DNA of 64,000 bases from NCBI GenBank assembly GCA_018139225.1, contig JAGSNX010000004.1, forward strand, positions 124,001 to 188,000, in the 5' to 3' direction. This DNA is from Microvirga sp. SRT01. Its GTDB lineage: Bacteria; Pseudomonadota; Alphaproteobacteria; Sphingomonadales; Sphingomonadaceae. The translations under genes were made by a program, and so were the position numbers. Positions within the stretch are counted from its first letter, which is position 1. Each line of letters opens with the position of its first letter. Below are positions 26,621 to 35,357 of this stretch, piece by piece. The notes below the pieces were generated by a model that did not search any database, was not told the origin of the DNA, and was given only the letters and a program-made list of their open reading frames with translations.

Positions 26621-27568
26621 ATGACCAGCCGGCATCTCGTCGATCCGGAACTCCATCCCCTGCTGGCGGCGTGGCCCACGGTGCGGCTGACGGACGCGAC
26701 GCTGGCCGAACTCCGCGCCCGCGACCTGCCCCTGCCGCCGGCCCCCGACAGCGGCGTCGACGTGACGGAGCGGCGCATCGCCGGCCCGGACGGCGCGCCC
26801 GACATCGGCCTGCGCATCTATCGCCCGCGCGACGCGACCGGCTCGACCGGCTGCATCTATCACATTCACGGCGGCGGCTATGTCGGCGGATCGGCACGCG
26901 AGCTGGAGTTCGTCCACCGCCCGCTCGCCGGCACGCTCGGCTGCGTCATCGTGTCGGTCGACTATCGCCTCGCGCCCGAGACGGTGTTCCCCGGCGCGAT
27001 CGAGGATTGCTATGCCGGCCTGCGCTGGACCGTCGCGCATGCGGACGAACTGGGCATCGACCCGGCACGCCTCGGCGTGATGGGCGAAAGCGCGGGCGGC
27101 GGCCTCGCCGCGGCCCTCGCGCTGATGGCGCGCGACCGGGACGAGATCGGACTGGCGTTCCAGCATCTGACCTATCCGATGATCGACGACCGCACCTGCA
27201 TCCGGCCGCCGCATCCCTTCGCGGGCGAGTTCATCTGGACGCCGCACAACAACCGCTTCGGCTGGTCGGCGCTGCTCGGCCACGAACCCGGCATGGAAGC
27301 CGTGTCGCCCTATGCCGCCGCGGCGCGCGCCGACGACCTGTCCGGTCTGCCGCCGGCCTTCATCATGACCGGCGCACTCGACCTCTTCGTTGACGAGGAT
27401 ATCGAATATGCCCGCCGCCTGATCGCCGCGGGCGTACCGACCGAACTTCACGTCCACTCCGGTGGCTTCCACGGCTTCGACGCGTTGCCCGGCCCCGCCG
27501 TGGCGAACCGCGCACAGGCCGCCCGTATCGACGCGCTGGCCCGCGCCCTGTCAGGAGCAATCGCATAA
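26621..27568 (+). CDS. HSL-type alpha/beta hydrolase (esterase)
   Basis: A 315-residue esterase of the hormone-sensitive-lipase family. It has CIYHIHGGGYVGGSA near residue 80 (HGGG oxyanion hole), the nucleophile elbow GESAGGGLA near 155, DLFVDEDIEYA for the acid, and HSGGFHGFD for the catalytic His. A GTG at 26609, overlapping the stop of the FAD dehydrogenase gene, would add four residues; I prefer the ATG at 26621. This is a second, unrelated esterase in the same cluster, so the pathway may cleave two ester bonds or act on an oligomer. Confidence 0.92.
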   Translation: MTSRHLVDPELHPLLAAWPTVRLTDATLAELRARDLPLPPAPDSGVDVTERRIAGPDGAPDIGLRIYRPRDATGSTGCIYHIHGGGYVGGSARELEFVHRPLAGTLGCVIVSVDYRLAPETVFPGAIEDCYAGLRWTVAHADELGIDPARLGVMGESAGGGLAAALALMARDRDEIGLAFQHLTYPMIDDRTCIRPPHPFAGEFIWTPHNNRFGWSALLGHEPGMEAVSPYAAAARADDLSGLPPAFIMTGALDLFVDEDIEYARRLIAAGVPTELHVHSGGFHGFDALPGPAVANRAQAARIDALARALSGAIA

Positions 27569-28878
27569 TGGCGACGATCGCACTCGCACCGAAATCCGGC
27601 TTCCGCAGCGCGCTGCCCTCGCTTCTCGCCCTGACGCTGGCGATGACGATCGGCTTTGCGATGATGGGATCGTTCGGCACCGTGCAGGAAAGCGTGAAGG
27701 CCGAACTGGGCCTTAGCGACGCATCGCTGGGCGCTATTCAGGGGGTCAGTGCGGGATTGGCATTGGTGGTATTCTCCATCCCGGTCGGGCTGCTGGTCGA
27801 CCGGTTCAACCGGGTACGGCTGATGATCGCGCTGGCGCTGGTCTGGACGCTCGGCACCGTCCTCACGGCGGTGTCGCAGGGTGCGGTCATGCTGTTCATC
27901 GCGCGCGTCCTGACCGCCACCGGTGTGACCGGCGCGCTGACCGCCGCGCTGTCGCTGACCGCCGACCTCTGCCTGCCGGCGCAACGCGGGCGCGGGATGC
28001 TGGTCGTCAACATCGGCAAGATGATGGGCCTTGCCGGCGCATTCGCGGTCGGCGGCTGGCTGTTCGGCGCGTTTACCAGCGGCACGCTGACGTCGATCGC
28101 CGGCCTGGCACCGTGGCGCGCGACGCATGCAGTGCTGGCCGTCATCAGCCTGACGCTGATCCTGCCGCTGTTGCTCCTGCGCGAACCCGCCCGGCGTGAA
28201 GTCGCTGCGGCCACGCACGCGCCGTTCAAGGTTCTGGCGGCCGAACTCTGGTCGCGCCGCCGGTTCCTGTTGCCCCTGTTCGTAGGGCAGGTCGCGGTGG
28301 TCATGGCCGACAATGCCGCGCTTGTCTGGGCCGCACCCGTGTTGTCGCGCCGCTTCGGGTTGCAACCGGGCGATTTCGCCGGCTGGATGGGCGCGCTGGT
28401 GCTGGTCAGCGGTCTGGGCGGCACGCTGCTGGGCGGATTCACTGCTGATTTGGGGCAAAAGAGCGGACGGCGTGGCGGCCTGCTGATCGGGGCACTGGTC
28501 GCGGCGATCATCGGCGTGCCGGCGGCCCTGTTCCCGATCGCGCCCTCGGTCACGGGGTTCGCACTCGCCTTCGGCACGTTGTCGCTGTGCGGCGCGGTGA
28601 CGGGGCTCGCGACATCCGTCGCGCTCACCGTCCTCATCCCGAACGAGTTGCGGGGCCTGTGCATCGGGGCGTTCATCGCCTTTGCCGGCCTGATCGGCTT
28701 CGGCATCGCACCGTCGCTGGTGACCGGCGTCAGCGCGTTGCTGGGTGGGGAGGGCCATCTCGCCCCCGCCCTGGCGATCGTCGGCGGGGTCACGGGCGTG
28801 CTCTCGGTCGGCGCATTCTTCCTTGCGATCCGCCGCGCACCGCTATCTGCAACAGCAGACCTGTCAGATAGCTATTGA
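27568..28878 (+). CDS. MFS transporter
   Basis: A 436-residue major facilitator protein with about 12 membrane helices. The motif between helices 2 and 3 reads GLLVDRFNRVRLM, a variant of the family GxLaDrxGrkr block. It is coupled to the esterase in TAATG, with AGGAG before it. It probably carries the substrate or a product across the inner membrane, completing the route from the outer-membrane receptor. The 3' end overlaps one copy of the cluster's palindromic operator. Substrate unknown. Confidence 0.9.
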   Translation: MATIALAPKSGFRSALPSLLALTLAMTIGFAMMGSFGTVQESVKAELGLSDASLGAIQGVSAGLALVVFSIPVGLLVDRFNRVRLMIALALVWTLGTVLTAVSQGAVMLFIARVLTATGVTGALTAALSLTADLCLPAQRGRGMLVVNIGKMMGLAGAFAVGGWLFGAFTSGTLTSIAGLAPWRATHAVLAVISLTLILPLLLLREPARREVAAATHAPFKVLAAELWSRRRFLLPLFVGQVAVVMADNAALVWAAPVLSRRFGLQPGDFAGWMGALVLVSGLGGTLLGGFTADLGQKSGRRGGLLIGALVAAIIGVPAALFPIAPSVTGFALAFGTLSLCGAVTGLATSVALTVLIPNELRGLCIGAFIAFAGLIGFGIAPSLVTGVSALLGGEGHLAPALAIVGGVTGVLSVGAFFLAIRRAPLSATADLSDSY

Positions 28879-28895
28879 CGACCTTTCATAAAGGT
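28859..28895. promoter_or_regulatory. Two copies of the ACCTTTCnnAnAGGT palindrome before the regulator genes
   Basis: A weaker copy, ACCTGTCAGATAGCT, at 28859-28873 and the perfect palindrome ACCTTTCATAAAGGT at 28881-28895, starts 22 bp apart (two helical turns). TTGACG at 28875-28880 looks like a -35 box, which would put the strong site between -35 and -10, a classic repression arrangement. The AraC-type gene starts at 28923. Confidence 0.6.
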
Positions 28896-28922
28896 GCATG
28901 ATGGTCCGATAAGGAGAGGATC

Positions 28923-29672
28923 ATGGCGGTCGCGTGCAAACAACGGATCGACGTTTCACCGGAGATGCTGGCCTTCGTCGGCAGCGGGCCTGTCGCTGAC
29001 GATCATGGACCCGCCGATGCGGTGACGCTGCGCTTTCAGCTTGGCGATGCCGATCACCCGCCGGTCTGCCGTTACGGCGAAGGGGCCGACACGGATGCCA
29101 CCGTCATCTTGTCGGTCAGCGCCGCCGCCTGCCGCCGCCTGTTCGGTGCCCTGCCCGATGCGCCCGCCGCCTGGCACCTGCCCAGCGAGTTGCGCACGCT
29201 GGTGCTCGCCGTGCGCGATTGCCCTTTTCCCGAACCCGCCTGCCACACTATGCGGCTGGCCAAGAGCATCGAACTGCTCTGCGCCACCTTCGCGCGGCTG
29301 GACGACCTGGTCCCCGCCGACGGATCGGGCGAGCTTTCCGAACTCGACGCCGCGCGGCTGGTCGCCGCCCGCCGCCTGATCGACGAGCGCTGGCAGGAGA
29401 AACTGACGCTCGATTCCATCGCCCGCGCCTGCGGCCTCAACCGCGCAAAGCTCACACGCGGCTTCCGCACCCTCTTCAACTCCACCGTCGCCACCACCAT
29501 CGCCGACCGTCGGTTGCACGGCGCGCACGGCCTGCTGCTCGCTACCGACCTGCCGGTATCCTCGATCGGCTATCGCTGCGGCTACCGGAACAACGCCAGC
29601 TTCAGCCGCGCCTTCACGCGCCGGTTCGGTCTTGCCCCAACCCGTCTGCGCGCGCTGGAGCTGGCGGCGTGA
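28923..29672 (+). CDS. AraC-family transcription regulator
   Basis: A 249-residue regulator with a non-standard N-terminal half, lacking an obvious cupin motif, and a C-terminal AraC DNA-binding domain. The first helix-turn-helix is LTLDSIARACGLNRAKLTRG (from about residue 160); the second is VSSIGYRCGYRNNASFSRAF followed by FGLAPTRLR. It is preceded by AAGGAGAGG and by the paired palindromes. Its last codons overlap the start of the GntR-type gene, so the two regulators are made together. It probably controls the catabolic cluster; the inducer is unknown. Confidence 0.88.
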   Translation: MAVACKQRIDVSPEMLAFVGSGPVADDHGPADAVTLRFQLGDADHPPVCRYGEGADTDATVILSVSAAACRRLFGALPDAPAAWHLPSELRTLVLAVRDCPFPEPACHTMRLAKSIELLCATFARLDDLVPADGSGELSELDAARLVAARRLIDERWQEKLTLDSIARACGLNRAKLTRGFRTLFNSTVATTIADRRLHGAHGLLLATDLPVSSIGYRCGYRNNASFSRAFTRRFGLAPTRLRALELAA

Positions 29673-30361
29673 GGGCGGCGCGTCTGGACGAAAGCGGCTC
29701 CCTCGTCGATTTTGCGGTCCGCCGCATCCGCGACCATATCCGCGACCACGATCTGAAGGTCGGCGACACGCTGCCCGGGGAAGGCCAGTTCGCAATCGAG
29801 CTGGGCGTCAGCCGCGCGGTGATGCGCGAAGCGTTCGGCGCGCTCGCTGCGCTGCGCCTGCTGGATGTCGGCAATGGCCGCCGCGCCCGCGTCGGGGCAA
29901 TCGACGGCTCGGTAATGGGCACGTCGCTCGATCACGCGGTCTCGACCGCGCAGGTTTCCGTGGCAGAGGTGTGGGACGTCCGCCGAACGCTGGAGCTGCG
30001 CACCGTCGAACTCGCCGCAGCCCGCCGCTCCGACGAGGATGCGGCGATCATCCTGGCTGCGGCGACGGCGATGGCGAACGCTCCTGACATCGCTGCCGTC
30101 ACCCGCCACGACATCGTCTTTCATCAGGCAGTGGCGCGCGCCAGTGGCAACGCGCTGTTCCTCCAGATCGTGCGCTCCTTCGAACCGTTGATGGTGGAGG
30201 CCGTGCCGCTGGCGTGGAAGACACGCGACACCGACGAAGCCCGGCGTATCGTCCTGCATCGTCATGCGGAAATTGCCTGCGCCATCGGAGATCGGGATGC
30301 CGAAGGCGCGATCCTGCTGATGAACGCCCATTTCGACACCGCCATTGGGGCCGTCCTGTAA
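29669..30361 (+). CDS. FadR-subfamily GntR transcription regulator
   Basis: A 230-residue GntR regulator starting at a GTG that overlaps the AraC gene stop (GTGA). The N-terminal winged helix has GDTLPGEGQFAIELGVSRAV and MREAFGALAALRLLDVGNGR. The C-terminal FCD ligand domain shows RHDIVFHQAVARASGN and HAEIACAIGDRDAEGA, with the Asp/His residues that bind a metal and often an organic acid. FadR-type regulators of this kind respond to carboxylates such as lactate, gluconate or galactonate, which agrees with the 2-hydroxyacid dehydrogenase in the cluster. Likely binder of the ACCTTTCnnAnAGGT sites, by inference. Confidence 0.88.
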   Translation: MRAARLDESGSLVDFAVRRIRDHIRDHDLKVGDTLPGEGQFAIELGVSRAVMREAFGALAALRLLDVGNGRRARVGAIDGSVMGTSLDHAVSTAQVSVAEVWDVRRTLELRTVELAAARRSDEDAAIILAAATAMANAPDIAAVTRHDIVFHQAVARASGNALFLQIVRSFEPLMVEAVPLAWKTRDTDEARRIVLHRHAEIACAIGDRDAEGAILLMNAHFDTAIGAVL

Positions 30362-30421
30362 CCGCTTCTGCCTCGTCGATGATCGCTCTGCGCCGACATG
30401 AGCGCACTGGCACGGAGTTAT

Positions 30422-30449
30422 GCCGCCGGAACCTCCTGATTCCGGCGGC
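30422..30449. repeat. Perfect 10-bp stem-loop between convergent genes
   Basis: GCCGCCGGAA and TTCCGGCGGC around an 8-base loop. It lies between the GntR gene (ends 30361) and the PEP-CTERM gene on the other strand (ends 30479). Neither side has a T-run, so it is at best a weak bidirectional terminator. Confidence 0.5.
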
Positions 30450-30478
30450 GCGTCTCTCCGTAATCCTTTGGGAATGCC

Positions 30479-31048
30479 TCAGGCCCAGCGGAACTCCGCC
30501 TTCGTAACGCGGCGGCGACGGAGGGCGCCGCCGGCCATGCCTACGCCGGCGATCATCATGGCCCAGGTGGCGGGTTCCGGCACTGCGGCCACGTTGAAAT
30601 TGCCCGAAAAGGTCGATGCCGCCCCGTAAGCCCGGCCGGCGATCGTCAAGGTGTATGTCCCGGCCGCGATCCGTTGGGGCTGCGCAAGTGCCCACGCCTC
30701 GGTCATCGATACCGGTTCGCCCAGCAAGCGCCTGAATGACAATGGTGTACCCAGCGATCCGCCGGTCAGCCTAGCGGATGTGAAATCGATATCACCGTTC
30801 GAATTGTTGCGTGACGCCGAGTTGGTGAAATCGGCCGCCAGATCACCCGCGCGCGTAATGACGAACGTGAAGGTATTGATGAAATTGCGATTCGCCAGCC
30901 CGCCATTGTTACCGAACGTCCCGCTCGATGCGATGGTCGAAAACTTGTTGAACGGTGTGCCGACGTTCGTCGTCACCGCACCGGCAGCAGCCGGCATCAT
31001 TAACATCGCCGCAACTGCAGCTCCAAGTAATTTTGGTAAATTAATCAT
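30479..31048 (-). CDS. PEP-CTERM sorted secreted protein
   Basis: A 189-residue protein with signal peptide (MINLPKLLGAAVAAMLMMPA, cleavage after AGA) and a C-terminal PEP-CTERM tail: PEPATWAMMIAGVGMAGGAL followed by RRRR. Such tails are recognised by an exosortase and tie proteins to the polysaccharide/surface layer. The middle part is Asn/Thr/Ser-rich and beta-type (FTFVITRAGDLAADFTNSAS). A GTG three codons upstream is an alternative start. No exosortase is in the window. Upstream are two GCTCACAAGG repeats. Exact function unknown; may interact with the exopolysaccharide. Confidence 0.88.
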   Translation of the reverse strand: MINLPKLLGAAVAAMLMMPAAAGAVTTNVGTPFNKFSTIASSGTFGNNGGLANRNFINTFTFVITRAGDLAADFTNSASRNNSNGDIDFTSARLTGGSLGTPLSFRRLLGEPVSMTEAWALAQPQRIAAGTYTLTIAGRAYGAASTFSGNFNVAAVPEPATWAMMIAGVGMAGGALRRRRVTKAEFRWA

Positions 31049-31155
31049 GCCACTCACCCTTACTAACGCCTAAGGCGAAAAATAGGGGGATTAGGCTCAG
31101 CGCCTTTTCGCACCCCAAAATACCTTCGGAATCTCAATTACCGGTCGGGTGAAAT

Positions 31156-31191
31156 GCTCACAAGGGCAGTAACCATCAATCGCTCACAAGG
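31156..31191. promoter_or_regulatory. Direct repeat GCTCACAAGG upstream of the PEP-CTERM gene
   Basis: Identical 10-mers at 31156-31165 and 31182-31191, 26 bp apart, about 110-145 bp before the ATG at 31048 (minus strand). GTTAACC/GGTTAA-type sequence nearby resembles a CtrA half site. Possible activator sites; the region otherwise holds only promoter sequence. Confidence 0.35.
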
Positions 31192-31233
31192 TATGGTTAA
31201 TGAACGCTAATTCATCGTTGCTTTATCTATTGT

Positions 31234-31680
31234 TCACGGCTCAGTGCGTGATGATGTCGCCTCCAGGGCGGTCAACAACACCGTTATTCCCTCCGCCTCC
31301 CGATCGATATGCCGTCGAAGTTGGTTGATGGTCAGTCGCGCGGTGGCCTGATAATTTGTCCAAGCCCCTCGAATATCCTCCACGCGCCAACCCTGAAGAT
31401 GGGCGCGAAACGTCTCCCCTGCCGCGATGCACTCCACCTTCATCTCGCGCGCCAACCCCGCCAGTCCTGGATCCGCGTGCGTCAGGGCGGGGTTGAAGAT
31501 TCGCTCGTGCTTGAACACCTGATAGTCGCCCAACACCGTCGCCATCTCGGCGCGTAAGGTCGCCGATCGCGCTTCTACCGCGTCCGGCCCTTCGGCGACG
31601 CATGCACAGCTTCGCGCGAGCACGTCCAGTACGCGGTTCTGATGATCGTTCAGGGCAGCGAGAGGCAGCGAAATGTCCAT
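31234..31680 (-). CDS. Hemerythrin-like small protein (tentative)
   Basis: A 148-residue protein, all-helical in appearance. DISLPLAALNDHQNRVLDVL, YQVFKHERIFNPAL and LRRHIDREAEGITVLLTALE resemble the His/Glu helices of hemerythrin-type (HHE) domains that hold a di-iron centre. However, spacing is not a clear match, so the assignment is tentative. The ATG at 31680 is preferred over a TTG six codons upstream. It is divergent from the small gene at 31828. Cytosolic; if hemerythrin-like, it may sense or bind oxygen or NO. Confidence 0.5.
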   Translation of the reverse strand: MDISLPLAALNDHQNRVLDVLARSCACVAEGPDAVEARSATLRAEMATVLGDYQVFKHERIFNPALTHADPGLAGLAREMKVECIAAGETFRAHLQGWRVEDIRGAWTNYQATARLTINQLRRHIDREAEGITVLLTALEATSSRTEP

Positions 31681-31827
31681 TCGCCCCGATAGCTTCAATA
31701 CATCGCGAGCCGGTTTATAGGCGCGGCGAACCGCGCATTGGTTCGTCTGATCGTAATTGACTCTTAACCGGCCAGCTTTTAGTGAGAGGCATTCTCATTA
31801 GCGGCAGTTGGTCGCTCCGGAGCTGGC

Positions 31828-32196
31828 ATGTACGATCTGATCGACCGTCCCGTCGCCGACCTTCCTGCCTTCGAAGCGCGGGTTCTGAATGCCACGCGCC
31901 GCTGGGTTCATGCCCTGACGCTCGCCGGGCACGCACCCGCCGGTCCGGACGGCGAGCCGTTCGACGACGCGATGCGCGCGCTCGACCGCGGCTCGTCTGA
32001 GACGATGGTGTTCCAGCGCCCCTGCCACGCCACCGTCGAGGAGACGGAGGCGGTCGTGCTGTCTCTCTGGCGGCTGGCCCGCGCCGACCGGATCGGCACC
32101 GCTCGCACCGCCGCGGCTGCACTCGTCGCCCCCGATGCCGCGCGTGAATTCGTCGCGGGCATGATGCGCGCCTTGCCGGCTTTCACCGCCCGCTGA
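31828..32196 (+). CDS. Hypothetical protein
   Basis: A 122-residue protein, not recognised. It begins MYDLIDRPVADLPAFEARVL and reads as mainly alpha-helical, with no signal peptide or membrane segment. Evidence that it is real: a start after CGGAGC at sensible distance, codon usage like its neighbours, and position between two promoter regions. It is divergent from the hemerythrin-like gene, 147 bp away, which might indicate a shared regulator. No function can be proposed. Confidence 0.6.
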   Translation: MYDLIDRPVADLPAFEARVLNATRRWVHALTLAGHAPAGPDGEPFDDAMRALDRGSSETMVFQRPCHATVEETEAVVLSLWRLARADRIGTARTAAAALVAPDAAREFVAGMMRALPAFTAR

Positions 32197-32249
32197 TCGG
32201 CGCCACGCCGGCGATTGACGCGAGCCGATCCGCGGGGCAGGTCGCCGGC

Positions 32250-32852
32250 ATGACCGTCCGCGCGCTGTTTCCCACGCTGCTATACCGCGCCGAACTCGAC
32301 GACGCGGCGCTGCTCGCCGATCTGGATCATTCTGTCCGCGCGCTGGCTGCCGACGACGGGGCCGGGCGACGCTGGTCGAAGGAGCACGGCTATCGCGGCT
32401 ACACCAGCTACGCCTCGCTCAACGATCTGCCCCAGCGCGATCCCGCCTTTGCCGACCTGAAGCGCGTCCTCGACCGTCACGTCTCAAAATTCGCGGAGGC
32501 GTGTGCGTTCGATCTCGGCGGCAAGCGGCTGAAACTCGACAGCCTGTGGGTCAACCTCATGAAGCCCGGCGGCCATCACTCGGCCCACCTCCACCCGCAC
32601 AGCGTCGTGTCCGGCACCGTTTACATCGCCGTGCCTGAAGGTGCCGGCGGCCTGAAGCTGGAAGACCCCCGACTGCCGATGCTGATGGCCGCCCCGCCCC
32701 GTCGCGCCGATGCGCCGGAGGGATCGCGCACGTTCGAGACGATCCAGCCCGATGTCGGCACGATCCTGCTTTGGGAAAGCTGGCTGCGGCACGAAGTGGT
32801 GCCAAACGGGGCGAAGGGCGACCGGATCAGCATCAGCTTCAACTATCGCTGA
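32250..32852 (+). CDS. Putative 2OG-Fe(II) oxygenase (TIGR02466-like)
   Basis: A 200-residue protein opening ALFPTLLYRAEL, with SLWVNLMKPGGHHSAHLHPH around residues 95-118 and LLWESWLRHEVVP near 180, ending DRISISFNYR. This pattern (metal-binding His residues in the HxH block and the later RH, Arg in the last strand for 2-oxoglutarate) fits the TIGR02466 group of putative 2OG-Fe(II) oxygenases, whose substrates are unknown. No signal peptide. It stands alone, 46 bp before the DUF2254 gene, and could share its transcript. Confidence 0.8.
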   Translation: MTVRALFPTLLYRAELDDAALLADLDHSVRALAADDGAGRRWSKEHGYRGYTSYASLNDLPQRDPAFADLKRVLDRHVSKFAEACAFDLGGKRLKLDSLWVNLMKPGGHHSAHLHPHSVVSGTVYIAVPEGAGGLKLEDPRLPMLMAAPPRRADAPEGSRTFETIQPDVGTILLWESWLRHEVVPNGAKGDRISISFNYR

Positions 32853-32898
32853 GCCCGACTCCCGCCGGCCGCGCGTTGGCGGCGAAAGGGAGTGATCG

Positions 32899-34140
32899 AT
32901 GGGGCAATGGTCGTGGGTTCTCAGCCGGGTCGTCCGGCAAATCTGGTTCCGCGCCGCCGTCATCAGCGCCCTGAGCATAGCGCTGGCCGTCGCCGCCGCC
33001 CTGATCGGCCCCTACCTCCCCTACCGCTTCGGCGGAGAGGTCGGGCAGGACTCGGTCGGCACGATCCTCCAGATCATGGCGTCCAGCATGCTGGCGGTGA
33101 CGACCTTCTCGTTGACGGCCATGGTCAGCGCCTATTCCTCCGCGACCCAATTGGCGACGCCGCGCGCGACGCAGCTGATGATCAGCGACCCGACCTCGCA
33201 GAACGCGCTGTCCACGTTCCTCGGCGCGTTCGTGTTCTCCGTCGTCGGCATCATCGGCTTGCAGACGAGCGCGTATGGGGAGGAGGGACGGATCATCCTG
33301 TTCGGCGGCACCGTGCTGGTGGTCGCCGTCGTCGTGGTGACGCTGCTGCGCTGGATCGCGCACATCACCGCCTTCGGCCGCATGGCCGACGTGATCGACC
33401 GTGTCGAGGATGCCGCGACGAAGACGATGACCGCCTTCGCCGCCGCCCCCTTCATGGGCGCACGACCGCCGGTGACGATCCCGGATGACGCCGCGTCGCT
33501 GAACTGTGAGACGGTGGGCTATGTCGCGCACATCGACATCGCCGCGCTCGGCAAGTGCGCGACCGATGCCGGCATCACCATCCACGTCGTCGCGCTGCCC
33601 GGCACGCTCGTGCATCCCAACCGCGCGCTGCTCCGGATCGAGGGTGCCGCCGACGATGTCGTACAGGACACGCTCCGCCGCGCCTTCACTGTGGAGCGCC
33701 ATCGCAGCTTCGATCAGGACCCACGGCTCGGCTTGATCGCGCTGTCGGAAATCGGCAGCCGCGCGCTGTCCCCCGCCGTCAACGACCCCGGCACCGCGAT
33801 CGAGGTGCTGAACGCCCTGCATCGGGTCCTTGAATGCCTGCCACCCGAACGACCCTCGCCGGAAGTGCTGGCCGGACGCGCATCGGTGTACGTGCCGAGC
33901 CACGACGTCGCGACGATGCTGGTCGACGCGTTCCGGCCGATTGCCCGCGACGGCGCCAGTTCGGTCGAAGTGATGATCCGCCTTACGAAAACGCTCGCCG
34001 CCCTCGCCGCACAGCTGCCACAGGCGCGTGCACCGATTCACGGTTTCGCCGATGGCCTCGCCCATCGTGCGGCGCGTGCGATCGACGAGGATGGCGACCG
34101 AATGGCCTTCAGCGCCGCCCACGCTGCCTTGTGGACCTGA
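32899..34140 (+). CDS. DUF2254 membrane protein
   Basis: A 413-residue protein with four likely membrane helices in the first 170 residues (VISALSIALAVAAALIGPYL; ILQIMASSMLAVTTFSLTAM; LGAFVFSVVGIIGL; ILFGGTVLVVAVVVVTLLRW) and a large soluble C-terminal part containing LIALSEIGSRALSPAVNDPG and TAIEVLNAL. This is the signature layout of DUF2254, an inner-membrane family of unknown role. The start follows GGAGTGATCG. It might form a channel or sensor, but nothing in the context settles this. Confidence 0.9.
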   Translation: MGQWSWVLSRVVRQIWFRAAVISALSIALAVAAALIGPYLPYRFGGEVGQDSVGTILQIMASSMLAVTTFSLTAMVSAYSSATQLATPRATQLMISDPTSQNALSTFLGAFVFSVVGIIGLQTSAYGEEGRIILFGGTVLVVAVVVVTLLRWIAHITAFGRMADVIDRVEDAATKTMTAFAAAPFMGARPPVTIPDDAASLNCETVGYVAHIDIAALGKCATDAGITIHVVALPGTLVHPNRALLRIEGAADDVVQDTLRRAFTVERHRSFDQDPRLGLIALSEIGSRALSPAVNDPGTAIEVLNALHRVLECLPPERPSPEVLAGRASVYVPSHDVATMLVDAFRPIARDGASSVEVMIRLTKTLAALAAQLPQARAPIHGFADGLAHRAARAIDEDGDRMAFSAAHAALWT

Positions 34141-34225
34141 CGCCGACGCGTGACCGCGGGCTGGTCATATCCCGGCTGCTGGCGTAACGGCGCACGCTGA
34201 TCCTCACAAATCCCAGGAACGACGC

Positions 34226-35326
34226 ATGGGTTTCCGCTGCGGCATCGTGGGCCTGCCCAATGTGGGCAAGTCCACCCTCTTCAATGCACTGACCGAGACG
34301 GCGGCGGCACAGGCGGCCAATTATCCGTTCTGCACGATCGAACCGAATGTCGGCAACGTCGCCGTGCCCGACGACCGTTTGCAGAAGCTGGCGGCGATCG
34401 CCGGCTCCGCGAAGATCATCGAAACGCAGCTGGCGTTCGTCGACATCGCCGGCCTCGTCCGCGGCGCATCCAAGGGCGAGGGGCTCGGCAACCAGTTCCT
34501 CGGCAACATCCGCGAGGTGGATGCGATCGTCCACGTCCTGCGCTGTTTCGAGGATGGCGATGTCACCCACGTCGAGGGCAAGGTCGACCCGATCGCCGAT
34601 GCGGAGACGGTCGAGACCGAGTTGATGCTCGCAGACCTGGAAAGCCTCGAAAAGCGCGTCCCCAATCTCGCCAAGAAGGGCCAGCAGGGCGACAAGGAGG
34701 CCAAGCTGGGGGCCGTCGTCCTCGGCCGCGCGCTCGATCTGCTGCGCGAGGGCAAGCCGGCCCGCCTGACGGACATCAAGGACGCCGAGGAGCAGCGCGT
34801 CTTCGCCGCCGCGCAGTTGCTCACCGCCAAGCCCGTCCTGTACGTTTGCAACGTCGACGAGGCCAACGCCGCCGACGGCAACGCCTTCAGCGCGCGCGTC
34901 TTCGAAAAGGCCAAGGCGGAGGGAGCCGAAGCCGTCGTCGTCTCGGCCGCCATCGAAGCCGAGATCGCGACGATGCCCGCCGAGGACCGCGGCGAGTTCC
35001 TGTCCGAACTCGGCCTATCCGAAACCGGCCTCGCCCGCGTCATCCGCGCCGGCTACAAACTGCTGCACCTGCTGACCTTCTTCACCGTCGGTCCCAAGGA
35101 AGCCCGCGCCTGGACCGTCGATGTCGGCGCCAGGGCCCCGCAGGCGGCGGGCGCGATCCACTCCGACTTCGAACGCGGCTTCATCCGTGCCGAGACGATC
35201 GCTTTCGACGACTACGTCGCGCTGGGCGGCGAAACCGGCGCACGCGATGCCGGCAAGCTGCGCGCCGAGGGCAAGGAATATGTCGTGCAGGACGGGGACG
35301 TGATGCTGTTCCGCTTCAACGTGTGA
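34226..35326 (+). CDS. ychF: Redox-regulated ATPase YchF (OBG family)
   Basis: A 366-residue translation-associated ATPase, full length for the family. G1 is GIVGLPNVGKSTLFNALTET at residues 6-25; G3 is AFVDIAGLVRGASKGEGLGN; the NKxD position reads LYVCNVDEANAADGNA, the non-canonical form (NxxE) that gives YchF its ATP rather than GTP preference. A TGS domain occupies the last 85 residues, ending QDGDVMLFRFNV. It binds ribosomes and affects oxidative stress response in other bacteria. Well conserved, cytosolic, apparently single-gene transcription. Confidence 0.96.
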   Translation: MGFRCGIVGLPNVGKSTLFNALTETAAAQAANYPFCTIEPNVGNVAVPDDRLQKLAAIAGSAKIIETQLAFVDIAGLVRGASKGEGLGNQFLGNIREVDAIVHVLRCFEDGDVTHVEGKVDPIADAETVETELMLADLESLEKRVPNLAKKGQQGDKEAKLGAVVLGRALDLLREGKPARLTDIKDAEEQRVFAAAQLLTAKPVLYVCNVDEANAADGNAFSARVFEKAKAEGAEAVVVSAAIEAEIATMPAEDRGEFLSELGLSETGLARVIRAGYKLLHLLTFFTVGPKEARAWTVDVGARAPQAAGAIHSDFERGFIRAETIAFDDYVALGGETGARDAGKLRAEGKEYVVQDGDVMLFRFNV

Positions 35327-35357
35327 GCAGCCGGAGCCGATAGAGGACCACACAGCG

